A stretch of DNA of 64,000 nt. Origin: Pseudomonas saudimassiliensis (GTDB taxonomy: Bacteria; Pseudomonadota; Gammaproteobacteria; Pseudomonadales; Pseudomonadaceae). Under the pieces are notes generated by a model. The model saw only the letters and a list, made by a program, of their open reading frames with translations. It was not told the DNA's origin and made no database searches. Shown in pieces: positions 16,373 to 24,964 of the stretch. The stretch's first letter is position 1, and the number at the start of each line of letters is the position of its first letter. Made by a program: the position numbers and the translations under genes. The stretch lies in NCBI RefSeq assembly GCF_000939975.1, contig NZ_LK391969.1, positions 3,004,600-3,068,599 on the forward strand, written 5' to 3'.

Positions 16373-18982
16373 ATGAACACCAAGTACCGCGAAAGACTCC
16401 AGGGCACCGACCTGGACTACTACAACGCCCCGGCCGCCGTGGACGCCATCGAGCCCGGCGCCTGGGCCAAGCTACCCTACACCTCCCGGGTACTGGCCGA
16501 GCAGCTGGTGCGTCGCTGCGAGCCGTCGCAGCTCACCGCCGCGCTGGAGCAACTGATCTACCGCAAGCGCGACCTGGACTTCCCCTGGTATCCGGCTCGC
16601 GTGGTCTGCCATGACATCCTCGGCCAGACCGCCCTGGTCGACCTGGCCGGCCTGCGCGATGCCATCGCCGAGGCCGGTGGTGATCCGTCCCGGGTCAACC
16701 CGGTGGTACCGACCCAGCTGATCGTCGACCACTCGCTGGCGGTGGAAGCGCCCGGTTTCGATCCCGAGGCGTTCGAGAAGAACCGCGCCATCGAGGACCG
16801 TCGCAACGAGGATCGCTTCCACTTTATCGAGTGGACCAAGACCGCGTTCAAGAACGTGGACGTGATCCCCGCCGGTAACGGCATCATGCACCAGATCAAC
16901 CTGGAGAAGATGAGCCCGGTGATCCAGGCCCGCGATGGCGTCGCCTTCCCGGATACCTGCGTGGGTACTGACTCGCACACCCCGCATGTGGATGCGCTGG
17001 GCGTGATCGCCATTGGTGTCGGCGGCCTGGAAGCGGAAACCGTGATGCTCGGTCGCCCGTCCATGATGCGCCTGCCCGACATCGTCGGCGTCAAGCTGAC
17101 CGGCAAGCGTCAACCCGGTATTACCGCGACCGATATCGTCCTGGCCCTGACCGAATTCCTGCGCAAGGAGCGGGTGGTGGGCGCCTATGTCGAGTTCTTC
17201 GGCGAAGGGGCCGACAGCCTGACCATCGGCGACCGCGCGACCATCTCCAACATGTGTCCGGAGTACGGCGCCACGGCGGCGATGTTCTACATCGACAGTC
17301 AGACCATTGATTACCTGAAACTGACCGGTCGCGAGCCGGAGCAGGTGGCGCTGGTCGAGCAGTATGCCAAGCAGCTGGGTCTGTGGAGCAGTGCGCTGAC
17401 CACCGCCGAGTACGAGCGGGTGCTGGAGTTCGACCTGTCCAGCGTGGTACGCAACATGGCGGGCCCGTCCAACCCGCATCGCCGCTTGCCCACCAGTGCG
17501 CTGCAGGAGCGGGGCATTGCCAGTTCGGCGCAGCTGGAAGCGGCCCGTGCCGAAGAAGCCGAGGGGCTGATGCCCGATGGCGCGGTGATCATCGCCGCCA
17601 TCACCAGCTGCACCAACACCTCCAACCCGCGCAACGTGGTGGCGGCCGGTCTGGTGGCAAAAAAGGCCAACGAACTGGGCCTGATCCGCAAACCCTGGGT
17701 GAAGACCTCCTTTGCGCCAGGCTCCAAGGTTGCCAAGCTGTACCTGGAAGAGTCCGGCCTGCTGCCGGAGCTGGAGAAGCTGGGCTTTGGCATCGTCGGT
17801 TATGCCTGTACCACCTGTAACGGCATGTCCGGCGCGCTGGACCCGAAGATCCAGCAGGAAATCATCGACCGCGACCTGTACGCCACCGCGGTACTGTCCG
17901 GTAACCGCAACTTCGACGGCCGCATCCACCCCTACGCCAAGCAGGCCTTCCTCGCCTCGCCGCCGCTGGTGGTGGCCTATGCGATTGCCGGTACCGTGCG
18001 CTTTGATATCGAGCAGGATGTGCTGGGACATGACCAGAACGGTCAGCCGATTACCCTGAAGGACCTGTGGCCGAGCGACGAGGAGATCGACCGCATCGTC
18101 GCGTCTAGCGTCAAGCCCGAGCAGTTCAATCAGGTGTACATCCCCATGTTCGACCTGGGCACCATTACCGAGGCGGCAAGCCCGCTGTACGATTGGCGGC
18201 CGATGTCCACCTATATCCGCCGCCCGCCGTACTGGGAAGGCGCGCTGGCTGGTGAGCGCACCATGAAAGGCATGCGCCCGCTGGCGATCCTGCCGGACAA
18301 CATCACCACCGATCACCTGTCGCCGTCCAACGCCATCATGATGGACAGCGCCGCCGGGGAATACCTGCACAAGATGGGCCTGCCGGAGGAGGACTTCAAC
18401 TCCTACGCCACCCACCGCGGCGACCACCTGACCGCCCAGCGCGCCACCTTCGCCAACCCGAAACTGTTTAACGAGATGGTGTTGAACGAAGACGGCAGCG
18501 TGAAGCAGGGTTCGCTGGCCCGGGTCGAGCCGGAAGGCGAGGTGATGCGCATGTGGGAAGCCATCGAAACCTACATGAACCGCAAGCAGCCGCTGATCAT
18601 CATCGCCGGCGCCGACTACGGCCAGGGCTCGTCCCGCGACTGGGCGGCCAAGGGCGTGCGTCTGGCCGGGGTGGAGGTGATCGCCGCCGAAGGGTTCGAG
18701 CGCATTCACCGCACCAACCTGATCGGCATGGGCGTGCTGCCGCTGGAATTCAAGCCGGGCACCACCCGCAAGACCCTGGAACTCGATGGTACCGAGACCT
18801 ACGACGTCATGGGTACACCCGCCGCCCGGGCTGACCTGACCCTGGTGATCAACCGGAAGAACGGCGAACGCGTCGAAGTACCCATGACCTGCCGACTGGA
18901 CAGTGACGAGGAAGTGACTGTGTATGAGGCCGGTGGGGTGTTGCAGCGGTTTGCGCAGGATTTTTTGGAAGGGAAGGTATAA
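16373..18982 (+). CDS. acnD: Fe-S 2-methylcitrate dehydratase AcnD
   Basis: An 869-residue aconitase-family enzyme that dehydrates 2-methylcitrate; in the AcnD/PrpF route the product is a trans-2-methylaconitate isomerised by PrpF. The [4Fe-4S] ligand segments ITSCTNTSNP and YACTTCNGMSG and the C-terminal swivel-domain QGSSRDWAAKG are intact. It replaces the iron-free PrpD of enteric bacteria. The ATG at 16373 matches the family N-terminus (NTKYRERLQGT) but has only a weak CAGG upstream; a GTG at 16340 follows GGGGAGAGG from the adjacent repeat and could be used instead. Confidence 0.95.
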   Translation: MNTKYRERLQGTDLDYYNAPAAVDAIEPGAWAKLPYTSRVLAEQLVRRCEPSQLTAALEQLIYRKRDLDFPWYPARVVCHDILGQTALVDLAGLRDAIAEAGGDPSRVNPVVPTQLIVDHSLAVEAPGFDPEAFEKNRAIEDRRNEDRFHFIEWTKTAFKNVDVIPAGNGIMHQINLEKMSPVIQARDGVAFPDTCVGTDSHTPHVDALGVIAIGVGGLEAETVMLGRPSMMRLPDIVGVKLTGKRQPGITATDIVLALTEFLRKERVVGAYVEFFGEGADSLTIGDRATISNMCPEYGATAAMFYIDSQTIDYLKLTGREPEQVALVEQYAKQLGLWSSALTTAEYERVLEFDLSSVVRNMAGPSNPHRRLPTSALQERGIASSAQLEAARAEEAEGLMPDGAVIIAAITSCTNTSNPRNVVAAGLVAKKANELGLIRKPWVKTSFAPGSKVAKLYLEESGLLPELEKLGFGIVGYACTTCNGMSGALDPKIQQEIIDRDLYATAVLSGNRNFDGRIHPYAKQAFLASPPLVVAYAIAGTVRFDIEQDVLGHDQNGQPITLKDLWPSDEEIDRIVASSVKPEQFNQVYIPMFDLGTITEAASPLYDWRPMSTYIRRPPYWEGALAGERTMKGMRPLAILPDNITTDHLSPSNAIMMDSAAGEYLHKMGLPEEDFNSYATHRGDHLTAQRATFANPKLFNEMVLNEDGSVKQGSLARVEPEGEVMRMWEAIETYMNRKQPLIIIAGADYGQGSSRDWAAKGVRLAGVEVIAAEGFERIHRTNLIGMGVLPLEFKPGTTRKTLELDGTETYDVMGTPAARADLTLVINRKNGERVEVPMTCRLDSDEEVTVYEAGGVLQRFAQDFLEGKV

Positions 18983-18988
18983 ACCCTA

Positions 18989-19018
18989 CCCCCTGTCCTT
19001 TTTCGAAAGGACAGGGGG
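18989..19018. terminator. Hairpin with TTCG loop between acnD and prpF
   Basis: A 13-bp perfect stem (CCCCCTGTCCTTT / AAAGGACAGGGGG) closed by a TTCG tetraloop, 7 bases after the acnD stop. It lacks a T-run after the stem, so processing or mRNA stabilisation is as likely as termination; prpF starts 22 bases later. Confidence 0.6.
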
Positions 19019-19039
19019 GCAAGCAATCAGGAATTCGCA

Positions 19040-20227
19040 ATGACCCAGGCAACACAAATCAAAATCCCCGCCACCTACATGCGTGGCGGTACCAGCAAGG
19101 GCGTGTTCTTCCGCCTGGATGACCTGCCCGCATCCTGCCAGGTGCCGGGCGAGGCGCGGGACCGGCTGTTCATGCGGGTGATCGGCAGTCCCGATCCATA
19201 CTCGGCGCACATCGACGGCATGGGCGGTGCAACCTCCAGCACCAGTAAATGCGTGATCCTGTCGAAGAGCAGCCAGCCCGACCATGACGTGGACTATCTC
19301 TACGGCCAGGTCTCCATTGACAGTCCCTTCGTCGACTGGAGCGGCAATTGTGGCAACCTGTCCACCGCGGCGGGCGCATTCGCCATTCATGCGGGGCTGG
19401 TGGACCCGGCGCGTATTCCGGACAACGGCACCTGCACGGTGCGCATCTGGCAGGCCAATATCCAGAAGACCATCATTGCCCATGTGCCGGTCAGTAACGG
19501 CCAGGTCCAGGAGCTCGGAGATTTCGAGCTGGATGGGGTCACCTTTCCGGCGGCGGAGATCGTGCTGGAGTTCATGGACCCGTCCGATGACGGGGAAGAG
19601 GGCGGCAGCATGTTCCCCACCGGTAATCTGGTTGATGACCTGGAGGTGCCGGGTATCGGCACCATCAAGGCGACCATGATTGCCGCCGGTATTCCCACGG
19701 TGTTCGTCAACGCCGAGGAAATCGGCTACCAGGGCACCGAGCTGCGCGAGCAGATCAATTCCGATCCCGAGGCGTTGGCGCGTTTCGAGGCCATTCGGGT
19801 GGCTGGCGCCCTGCGCATGGGACTGATCAAGACCCCGGAAGAAGCGCTCAAGCGTCAACACACCCCGAAGATCGCCTTCGTGGCCCCGCCAAAGGATTAT
19901 CTGGCCTCCAGCGGCAAGCCGATCATGGCCGCCGACGTTGACCTGTTGGTCCGGGCGCTGTCCATGGGCAAGCTGCACCACGCGATGATGGGCACCTGTG
20001 CGGTAGCTATCGGCACTGCTGCGGCAGTGCCGGGTACGCTGGTCAACCTGGCCGCAGGCGGTGGTGACCGGGAGGCAGTGCGCTTCGGCCATCCCTCCGG
20101 TACGCTGCGCGTTGGCGCGGAAGCCAAGCAGGTGAGCGGTAGCTGGACGGTCACCAAGGCCATCATGAGCCGCAGCGCGCGCATTCTGATGGAGGGCTGG
20201 GTGCGGGTGCCGGGAGATATTCTCTAA
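19040..20227 (+). CDS. prpF: 2-methylaconitate cis-trans isomerase PrpF
   Basis: A 395-residue protein of the PrpF family (diaminopimelate-epimerase-like fold). It isomerises the AcnD product so that aconitase can hydrate it. Family segments include TYMRGGTSKGVFF at the N-terminus, DGMGGATSSTSKC, and WSGNCGNLS carrying a conserved Cys, with the C-terminal GHPSGTLRVGAE. Length is typical. It is the last gene of the operon; AGGA lies 8 bases before the ATG, and a strong terminator follows. Confidence 0.96.
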   Translation: MTQATQIKIPATYMRGGTSKGVFFRLDDLPASCQVPGEARDRLFMRVIGSPDPYSAHIDGMGGATSSTSKCVILSKSSQPDHDVDYLYGQVSIDSPFVDWSGNCGNLSTAAGAFAIHAGLVDPARIPDNGTCTVRIWQANIQKTIIAHVPVSNGQVQELGDFELDGVTFPAAEIVLEFMDPSDDGEEGGSMFPTGNLVDDLEVPGIGTIKATMIAAGIPTVFVNAEEIGYQGTELREQINSDPEALARFEAIRVAGALRMGLIKTPEEALKRQHTPKIAFVAPPKDYLASSGKPIMAADVDLLVRALSMGKLHHAMMGTCAVAIGTAAAVPGTLVNLAAGGGDREAVRFGHPSGTLRVGAEAKQVSGSWTVTKAIMSRSARILMEGWVRVPGDIL

Positions 20228-20253
20228 GTTTGCGCACCGGTTTGAGAAGTAAA

Positions 20254-20287
20254 ACAGAGCCCGCTGCCCAGCGGGCTCTGTCGTTTT
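20254..20287 (+). terminator. Intrinsic terminator of the prp operon
   Basis: A 12-bp perfect stem (ACAGAGCCCGCT / AGCGGGCTCTGT) with a GCCC loop, followed by TCGTTTT. It lies 27 bases after the prpF stop. Confidence 0.88.
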
Positions 20288-20380
20288 GACCAGCGCCGAC
20301 GTGACCATTCGGCATGGAAGACGGCTGCCCGATCGCATATCCTCCAGTGCCATAGTCTTCTAACTGGATTGGAGTGAACG

Positions 20381-21169
20381 ATGAATCTGAATCTTGCCGG
20401 GAAACGCGCCCTGGTCGGCGGTGGCAGCCAGGGCCTCGGTGCGGCCTGTGCACGGCAGCTCGCACTGCAGGGCGCAGAGGTGCTGGTCATGGCGCGCAGC
20501 GAGGACAAGCTCGCCGAGTTAGTACGAGAGCTTCCTGCTGCCGAAGGACAGCAGCACGGCTATATCTGCGTTGATTCCGGTGATCTGCCAGCCCTGGCGG
20601 TGGCGGTTCAGGCGGAAATTGATCGTGCGGGCCCGATCTGCATCTGGGTCAACAACTCTGGCGGTCCAGCTCCGGGACCGGCGCACCTGGCGGCGTCCGA
20701 GGCGTATGCTGCAGCGTTCAATCAGCATCTCTTGAGCAGCCAGACCCTGCTGCAGCTATTGCTGCCCGGCATGCGCGAACAAGGCTACGGTCGGATCATC
20801 AATATCTTGTCCACCTCGGTGAAAACCCCGCTGCCCAACCTGGGGGTGTCCAACGCCATCCGTGCCGCCATGGCCAACTGGGCGAAGACCCTGGCGACGG
20901 AACTCGCTGCGGACGGGGTGACGGTCAACAACGTCTTGCCGGGGCTGACCCGTACAGCGCGGCTGGAAGGGTTGTTGACCTACCGCGCGGAAGCGGCGGG
21001 CAAGACCGAACAGGAGATGGAGCAAGCCTTGCTGGCGGGCATCCCGGCCCGGCGTTTCGCCGAGCCGGAGGAGTTTGCCAATGCGGTAGGCTTTCTTGCC
21101 GCACCGGCAGCGGCCTATATCAACGGCACCAACCTGCCGGTGGACGGTGGCGCGACCGCCAGTCTGTAA
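20381..21169 (+). CDS. SDR-fold protein lacking the catalytic Tyr and Lys
   Basis: A 262-residue short-chain dehydrogenase/reductase. The cofactor loop is GGGSQGLG (residues 13-20, in place of the usual TGxxxGxG), and the NNSGG and PGLTRT segments are in their normal places. The active-site Ser region (LSTS, 143-146) is kept, but where YxxSK is expected the sequence reads LGVSN, so Leu154 replaces Tyr and Asn158 replaces Lys. A known subgroup of FabG-like proteins shares this feature. It may bind a nucleotide and ligand without classical reductase chemistry, or use another acid. It is monocistronic, with GGAG upstream of the ATG. Confidence 0.85.
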   Translation: MNLNLAGKRALVGGGSQGLGAACARQLALQGAEVLVMARSEDKLAELVRELPAAEGQQHGYICVDSGDLPALAVAVQAEIDRAGPICIWVNNSGGPAPGPAHLAASEAYAAAFNQHLLSSQTLLQLLLPGMREQGYGRIINILSTSVKTPLPNLGVSNAIRAAMANWAKTLATELAADGVTVNNVLPGLTRTARLEGLLTYRAEAAGKTEQEMEQALLAGIPARRFAEPEEFANAVGFLAAPAAAYINGTNLPVDGGATASL

Positions 21170-21185
21170 CCGCCCTGCCGCCTGC

Positions 21186-22040
21186 TCAGCTGTGCAGCTT
21201 TTCGCAGGCGGTGAGGGTGTTCTCCAGCAGGCAGGCGCGGGTCATCGGGCCCACGCCGCCGGGTACCGGGGTAATCCAGGCGGCGCGTTCGGCGGCCGCG
21301 TCAAAGTCGACGTCTCCGCGCAGTCGGCCGTCTTCCATGCGATTGATCCCCACGTCGATGACGATGGCGCCGGGTTTGATCCACTCTCCCTTGACCAGTC
21401 CGGGCTTGCCAACCGCAACCACCACCAGGTCCGAGCGGCGCACATGCTCTTCCAGGTCATGGGTAAAGCGGTGCGCCACAGTGGTGGTGCAGCCTGCCAG
21501 CAGCAGCTCCAGGGCCATCGGCCGGCCGACGATATTGGAAGCGCCCACCACGGTAGCATTGAGCCCGTAGAGGCTGACGCCGGTGCTCTTCAGCAGCCGG
21601 ATGATGCCGAGCGGGGTGCAGGGGCGCAGCAGCGGCATACGCTGGGCCAGGCGGCCAATGTTGTAGGGATGGAAGCCATCGACGTCCTTGTCGGGCCGGA
21701 TACGCTCCAGCAGCAGGGAGGCGTCCAGGTGCGCCGGCAAGGGCAGCTGCACCAGGATGCCGTCGATGGTGGGGTCTTCATTGAGGGAGTCGATCAGCCC
21801 CAATAGCTCTTCCTGACCGGTTTCGGCGGGCAGGTCGTGGGAGTGGGAGATGAAACCGACTTCTTCACAGTCCTTGCGCTTGTGCGCCACATACACCTGG
21901 GAGGCGGGGTCGCTGCCGACCAGAATGACAGCGAGGCCGGGGATGCGCAGGCCTTGTTCGCTGCGCTGCTGGACCTTGTCGGCGATTTCGCGCCGGAGAT
22001 TGGCGGCAATCTGTTTGCCATCGATCAGTTGGGCTTTCAT
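21186..22040 (-). CDS. folD: Bifunctional methylenetetrahydrofolate dehydrogenase/cyclohydrolase
   Basis: A 284-residue enzyme interconverting 5,10-methylene-, 5,10-methenyl- and 10-formyl-tetrahydrofolate. The catalytic Lys is in the [13 protein letters not shown] segment, followed by the PLPAHLD substrate loop, the NADP-binding [14 protein letters not shown] and the C-terminal [10 protein letters not shown] signature. Length is typical for FolD. The start at 22040 (MKAQLIDGK) is chosen over an upstream in-frame ATG because it matches the family and has CAGGAA 6 bases before it. Confidence 0.96.
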   Translation of the reverse strand: MKAQLIDGKQIAANLRREIADKVQQRSEQGLRIPGLAVILVGSDPASQVYVAHKRKDCEEVGFISHSHDLPAETGQEELLGLIDSLNEDPTIDGILVQLPLPAHLDASLLLERIRPDKDVDGFHPYNIGRLAQRMPLLRPCTPLGIIRLLKSTGVSLYGLNATVVGASNIVGRPMALELLLAGCTTTVAHRFTHDLEEHVRRSDLVVVAVGKPGLVKGEWIKPGAIVIDVGINRMEDGRLRGDVDFDAAAERAAWITPVPGGVGPMTRACLLENTLTACEKLHS

Positions 22041-22161
22041 GACGTTCCTGGGGGAGTACATAGAATGCGGCAATTGTCGCATGGGGCGGGGTCTGGCAAA
22101 AGGGCAGGGCGCTGCGGATTCTTAACTTACTCAAATATTTGAAAAAAATGTGAATTCATCG

Positions 22162-22190
22162 TTGACGGGGGAGTGAGGGCTGAGTATTAT
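22162..22190 (+). promoter_or_regulatory. Sigma-70 promoter of the tRNA operon
   Basis: -35 TTGACG (22162-22167), exactly 17 bases of spacer, and -10 TATTAT (22185-22190). The GC-rich stretch after the -10 (CGCCCCGC) resembles the discriminator of stringently controlled stable-RNA promoters. It lies about 90 bases upstream of tRNA-Arg. Confidence 0.75.
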
Positions 22191-22280
22191 TCGCCCCGCT
22201 TCACAAACACAACGAAGTCGGTTTGGAAGGCGAATCAGGCTCCAGCATTTCAGGCCTTCGGGATTGATAATGTGCATACG

Positions 22281-22357
22281 GCGCCCGTAGCTCAGTTGGA
22301 TAGAGCACCCGCCTTCTAAGCGGGTGGTCGCAGGTTCGAATCCTGCCGGGCGCGCCA
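22281..22357 (+). tRNA. tRNA-Arg (anticodon UCU)
   Basis: A 77-base cloverleaf with the 3' CCA encoded. Acceptor GCGCCCG pairs with CGGGCGC, the anticodon stem CCCGC/GCGGG encloses the loop CTTCTAA, and the T-loop is GGTTCGAATCC. It reads AGA. Confidence 0.97.
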
Positions 22358-22408
22358 AGCGCATATGGTATGGTTCTGCGAAGTCGTGTTAGTGTTGCAG
22401 CTGTAATG

Positions 22409-22484
22409 GTGGGCGTAGCTCAGTCGGTAGAGCACAGGATTGTGGCTCCTGGTGTCGTGGGTTCGATCCCCATCGTCCACCCCA
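22409..22484 (+). tRNA. tRNA-His (anticodon GUG)
   Basis: A 76-base cloverleaf, GTGGGCG paired with CGTCCAC (one G-U), anticodon GTG in the loop TTGTGGC, CCA encoded. The preceding genomic base is G (22408), opposite C73, giving the G-1 required by histidyl-tRNA synthetase. Confidence 0.96.
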
Positions 22485-22491
22485 TTTCAGC

Positions 22492-22521
22492 AAAAACGCC
22501 AGGCTTCGGTCTGGCGTTTTT
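22492..22521 (+). terminator. Hairpin between tRNA-His and tRNA-Leu
   Basis: AAAAACGCCAG and CTGGCGTTTTT form an 11-bp stem that ends in a T-run. It should act as an intrinsic terminator or partial attenuator inside the tRNA cluster. Confidence 0.8.
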
Positions 22522-22537
22522 GTATCTGTACCGGTTT

Positions 22538-22622
22538 GCGGACGTGGTGGAATTGGTAGACACACCAGATTTAGGTTCTGGCGCCGCGAGGTGTGAGAGT
22601 TCGAGTCTCTCCGTCCGCACCA
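22538..22622 (+). tRNA. tRNA-Leu (anticodon UAG)
   Basis: An 85-base class II tRNA with a long variable arm (GCGCCGCGAGGTGT region). Acceptor GCGGACG pairs with CGTCCGC, the anticodon loop is TTTAGGT, and CCA is encoded. It reads CUA and, by wobble, CUN codons. Confidence 0.96.
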
Positions 22623-22656
22623 TCGATTAGCTCTGCGGTTAGCCGTGGATGCGCTG

Positions 22657-22684
22657 AAAGCCCTGACTTGTCGGGGCTTTTTTG
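22657..22684 (+). terminator. Intrinsic terminator after tRNA-Leu
   Basis: AAAGCCCTGA and TCGGGGCTTT form a 10-bp stem (one mismatch) around CTTG, followed by TTT. It closes the tRNA cluster. Confidence 0.85.
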
Positions 22685-22817
22685 TGTCTGGGTGTTTTTC
22701 CGGCCTATCGGCCGCCGCCAGCGATGCCATCTGTATTAAGGTGGAAGGTCATGGCGAAGCCGGTCCGGCCCTTCGTCGATAAGCCCTGCGGAATTGCGCT
22801 TAGGTGGAGGTCGTCTG

Positions 22818-23255
22818 ATGTGGGAGTTGTCCGGCTATTTCGGGCTGTTTCTGGCGGCGCTGGTCGCCGCGACGTTCCTGCCGATGCAGTCGGAAGTGGT
22901 CCTGGTGGGGCTGCAACTGGCCGGGCAGCATTCCCTGGCGTTGCTACTGCTGGTGGCAACCGTTGGCAATGTGCTCGGCTCACTGATCAACTGGCTGCTG
23001 GGCCGCTATATCGAACGCTGGCGTGATCGCCGCTGGTTTCCGGTGTCGCCCGAGCAATTGGAGCGGGCGCAGAAGGTATATCGGCGTTACGGTTATTGGT
23101 CACTGCTGCTGAGCTGGGCCCCCTTTATTGGCGATCCGCTGACGCTGATCGCAGGGGTGCTCCGTGAACCGCTCTGGCGTTTCCTGCTGATCGTTACCCT
23201 GGCCAAGGGCGGCCGCTATCTCTTGCTGGTAGCTGCTACCGCCCAGTTGATCTAA
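22818..23255 (+). CDS. YqaA-family (DedA-related) inner-membrane protein
   Basis: A 145-residue membrane protein with about four hydrophobic segments. The FLPMQSEVVLVGLQL and GNVLGSLINWLLGRY stretches and the central SWAPFIGDPLTLIAG (an Arg-poor version of the DedA G-[FY]-x-x-R-F loop) place it in the YqaA branch of the SNARE-associated/VTT group. DedA-related proteins affect lipid carrier recycling and membrane potential; the exact role of YqaA is unknown. The ATG at 22818 follows GGAGGT by 8 bases; an upstream in-frame start has no such site. Confidence 0.88.
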   Translation: MWELSGYFGLFLAALVAATFLPMQSEVVLVGLQLAGQHSLALLLLVATVGNVLGSLINWLLGRYIERWRDRRWFPVSPEQLERAQKVYRRYGYWSLLLSWAPFIGDPLTLIAGVLREPLWRFLLIVTLAKGGRYLLLVAATAQLI

Positions 23256-23259
23256 TCTG

Positions 23260-24633
23260 CTAGAAGCCGCTGGGGTGGCCCATCCCACGGGTGAACAGTC
23301 GGGTCGCCAGCAAGCCGGCAGGGGTGTAGTGGGTGGCTGGCCCCATCAGCTCGATCAGTGCGGCCATCTGTTCCTCGGCGGGCAGGGCGTTCAGTTGCTG
23401 GCGGAGCAGCGACTGCTCCTCGGCAAAGTCGTCCGTGGTCGCCATGGGCGGTGCCGGTTGGGGGCGTCGGGGGCTGGTGGGGGCGGCCCACTCGCCGGCG
23501 ATCCAGTCGTGCAGTAGCTGCAGTTCATATCCGCTGAACACGCCGAACATGGGGGCGCGGTTGCCGTGGACCAGTTGCCAGAAACGGCTCTCTTCCGGAT
23601 CCGTGTGGCGGCGGATCCAACCCCGTTTTTCCAGTGCGGCCAGCATGGCGCCCATCTGCCCCGGCGTAGCCAGCCATTCATTCACGGTACGGCCCTCAAT
23701 GCGGCAGCGGTCCGAGTGGATGTTGCGGGCGACCACGGCTTTGTGTTCCAGCATGCTCTGCACTTCATGCTCCAGGCGGAAGCCTTCGATGACGTCCATC
23801 GAGGAGGTGCCCAGTTCATTCAATAGATAGCCGGCGCGAACCCGTTGCAGGAAGGCATCGGTGTCGCCATTGGTGGGCAGATTGTTCAGTACCGCATCGA
23901 CGGCCTTCTGCGCATGGCCGGTATCGGCGTTATCGATGGTGACATGGAGCTGAAAATAATACGGGTCGATGCCCAGCTCGCTGAGCTCGCGGATGCTGAT
24001 CAGCAGGTGCAGGGGCAGTTGTTCATAGCCCAGGTTGTAGCCGATCAGCTCGGGAAGAAAGTCGCGCGCCTGGTGGGCGAGGGCCAGCTGCAGGGCGCCC
24101 TGGATGTAGTGATCGGGCGACAGGTTGTCGGTGTCATTCAGATCGTAGGTGTATAACAGCTGCTTGTAGAGCGCGACGTGGTTCTGTGTGGGTTCGCCAT
24201 CGCCCAGCTCTTCCAGGTAGGTGCGTACCAGGCCATGGAAGCGCCAATCCTGCCATTGGGAGACGATACCGTAGAGCCAGGCGCCGTCCACCAGTTTGGT
24301 GGGTGCCACACCACGCAGGAAATACAGCGCGTGGGCGCGGTTGGTGAAGAAACGCCGGGGTTGGCCCTGTTTGCGGGCGGCCAGATAGGCATTATAGGCA
24401 TCGGCGACCTTGCCGCTGCTGTCATGCACCCATTGGCTGAGCTGACTGGGGTCTTCCGGCAGGTCGCAGGGCAGGGCCGCCGCCCTGCGCAGATTTTCCT
24501 GGAGATAGTCCCGGGCGGCACCCAGGTGCTCGGAAGGCGACTGCAGCAGCCCATGATAGAGCGTCCTTGGATTGATCCGCTGGGACGATGGGGTGGGCAA
24601 GGTCTGTCGAGTCGGTGTCTTCAACGTTGGCAT
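23260..24633 (-). CDS. Iron-containing redox enzyme family protein (haem-oxygenase-like diiron fold)
   Basis: A 457-residue soluble protein. About residues 120-290 resemble the haem-oxygenase-like diiron oxidase/oxygenase (HDO) fold: an all-helical stretch with GYNLGYEQLPLHLL (Glu ligand candidate) and YYFQLHVTIDNADTGHAQKA, which supplies the His-x4-Asp-x3-His-like ligand set. Family members split amino acids or fatty acids oxidatively or make N-nitroso groups; the substrate here is unknown. A C-terminal part (about 300-457) with a winged-helix-like segment (MGAMLAALEKRGWIRR) is extra to the minimal fold. It is monocistronic and convergent with the yqaA-like gene. Confidence 0.75.
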   Translation of the reverse strand: MPTLKTPTRQTLPTPSSQRINPRTLYHGLLQSPSEHLGAARDYLQENLRRAAALPCDLPEDPSQLSQWVHDSSGKVADAYNAYLAARKQGQPRRFFTNRAHALYFLRGVAPTKLVDGAWLYGIVSQWQDWRFHGLVRTYLEELGDGEPTQNHVALYKQLLYTYDLNDTDNLSPDHYIQGALQLALAHQARDFLPELIGYNLGYEQLPLHLLISIRELSELGIDPYYFQLHVTIDNADTGHAQKAVDAVLNNLPTNGDTDAFLQRVRAGYLLNELGTSSMDVIEGFRLEHEVQSMLEHKAVVARNIHSDRCRIEGRTVNEWLATPGQMGAMLAALEKRGWIRRHTDPEESRFWQLVHGNRAPMFGVFSGYELQLLHDWIAGEWAAPTSPRRPQPAPPMATTDDFAEEQSLLRQQLNALPAEEQMAALIELMGPATHYTPAGLLATRLFTRGMGHPSGF

Positions 24634-24886
24634 GTCGTTGTCCTGTTCAGGGCTAGTGCCGACGGACGATTGCGGTACTGCATCATCCGCCTCGAAAATG
24701 TCATTCGCTGATTATTTCGAGCCGGTGCGGTTGGAATGATTCAATAAATCACGCCCCGAGCCGACGGAGGGACCTGTGATCGGGCCGGGGTGTGGTGTGC
24801 GGCCACCGGTAGGCGTATGCTGCGCGGCGGACTCGCTTGCCCGGCCACCGGTCAGTCGGATGGCGCTGCGGGATGCATCGGCAATG

Positions 24887-24915
24887 ATGACTTCTGCCGC
24901 ACAAGCGACTAGAAT
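24887..24915 (+). promoter_or_regulatory. Possible tig promoter
   Basis: ATGACT (24887-24892), 17 bases, then TAGAAT (24910-24915), about 50 bases before the tig ATG. The match to the -35 consensus is only 4 of 6. The rest of the 331-base stretch 24634-24964 shows nothing else I can name. Confidence 0.4.
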
Positions 24916-24964
24916 GTCCGCCTTTTATTCATTCATCATTACGTCTGTTCAACGAGGACTCTAC

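Noticed and set aside
16472-18709. Minus-strand open frame of 745 codons
   Set aside because: Shadow of acnD, which has intact motifs through its full length. The frame is rich in His, Gly and Arg and resembles no known protein.
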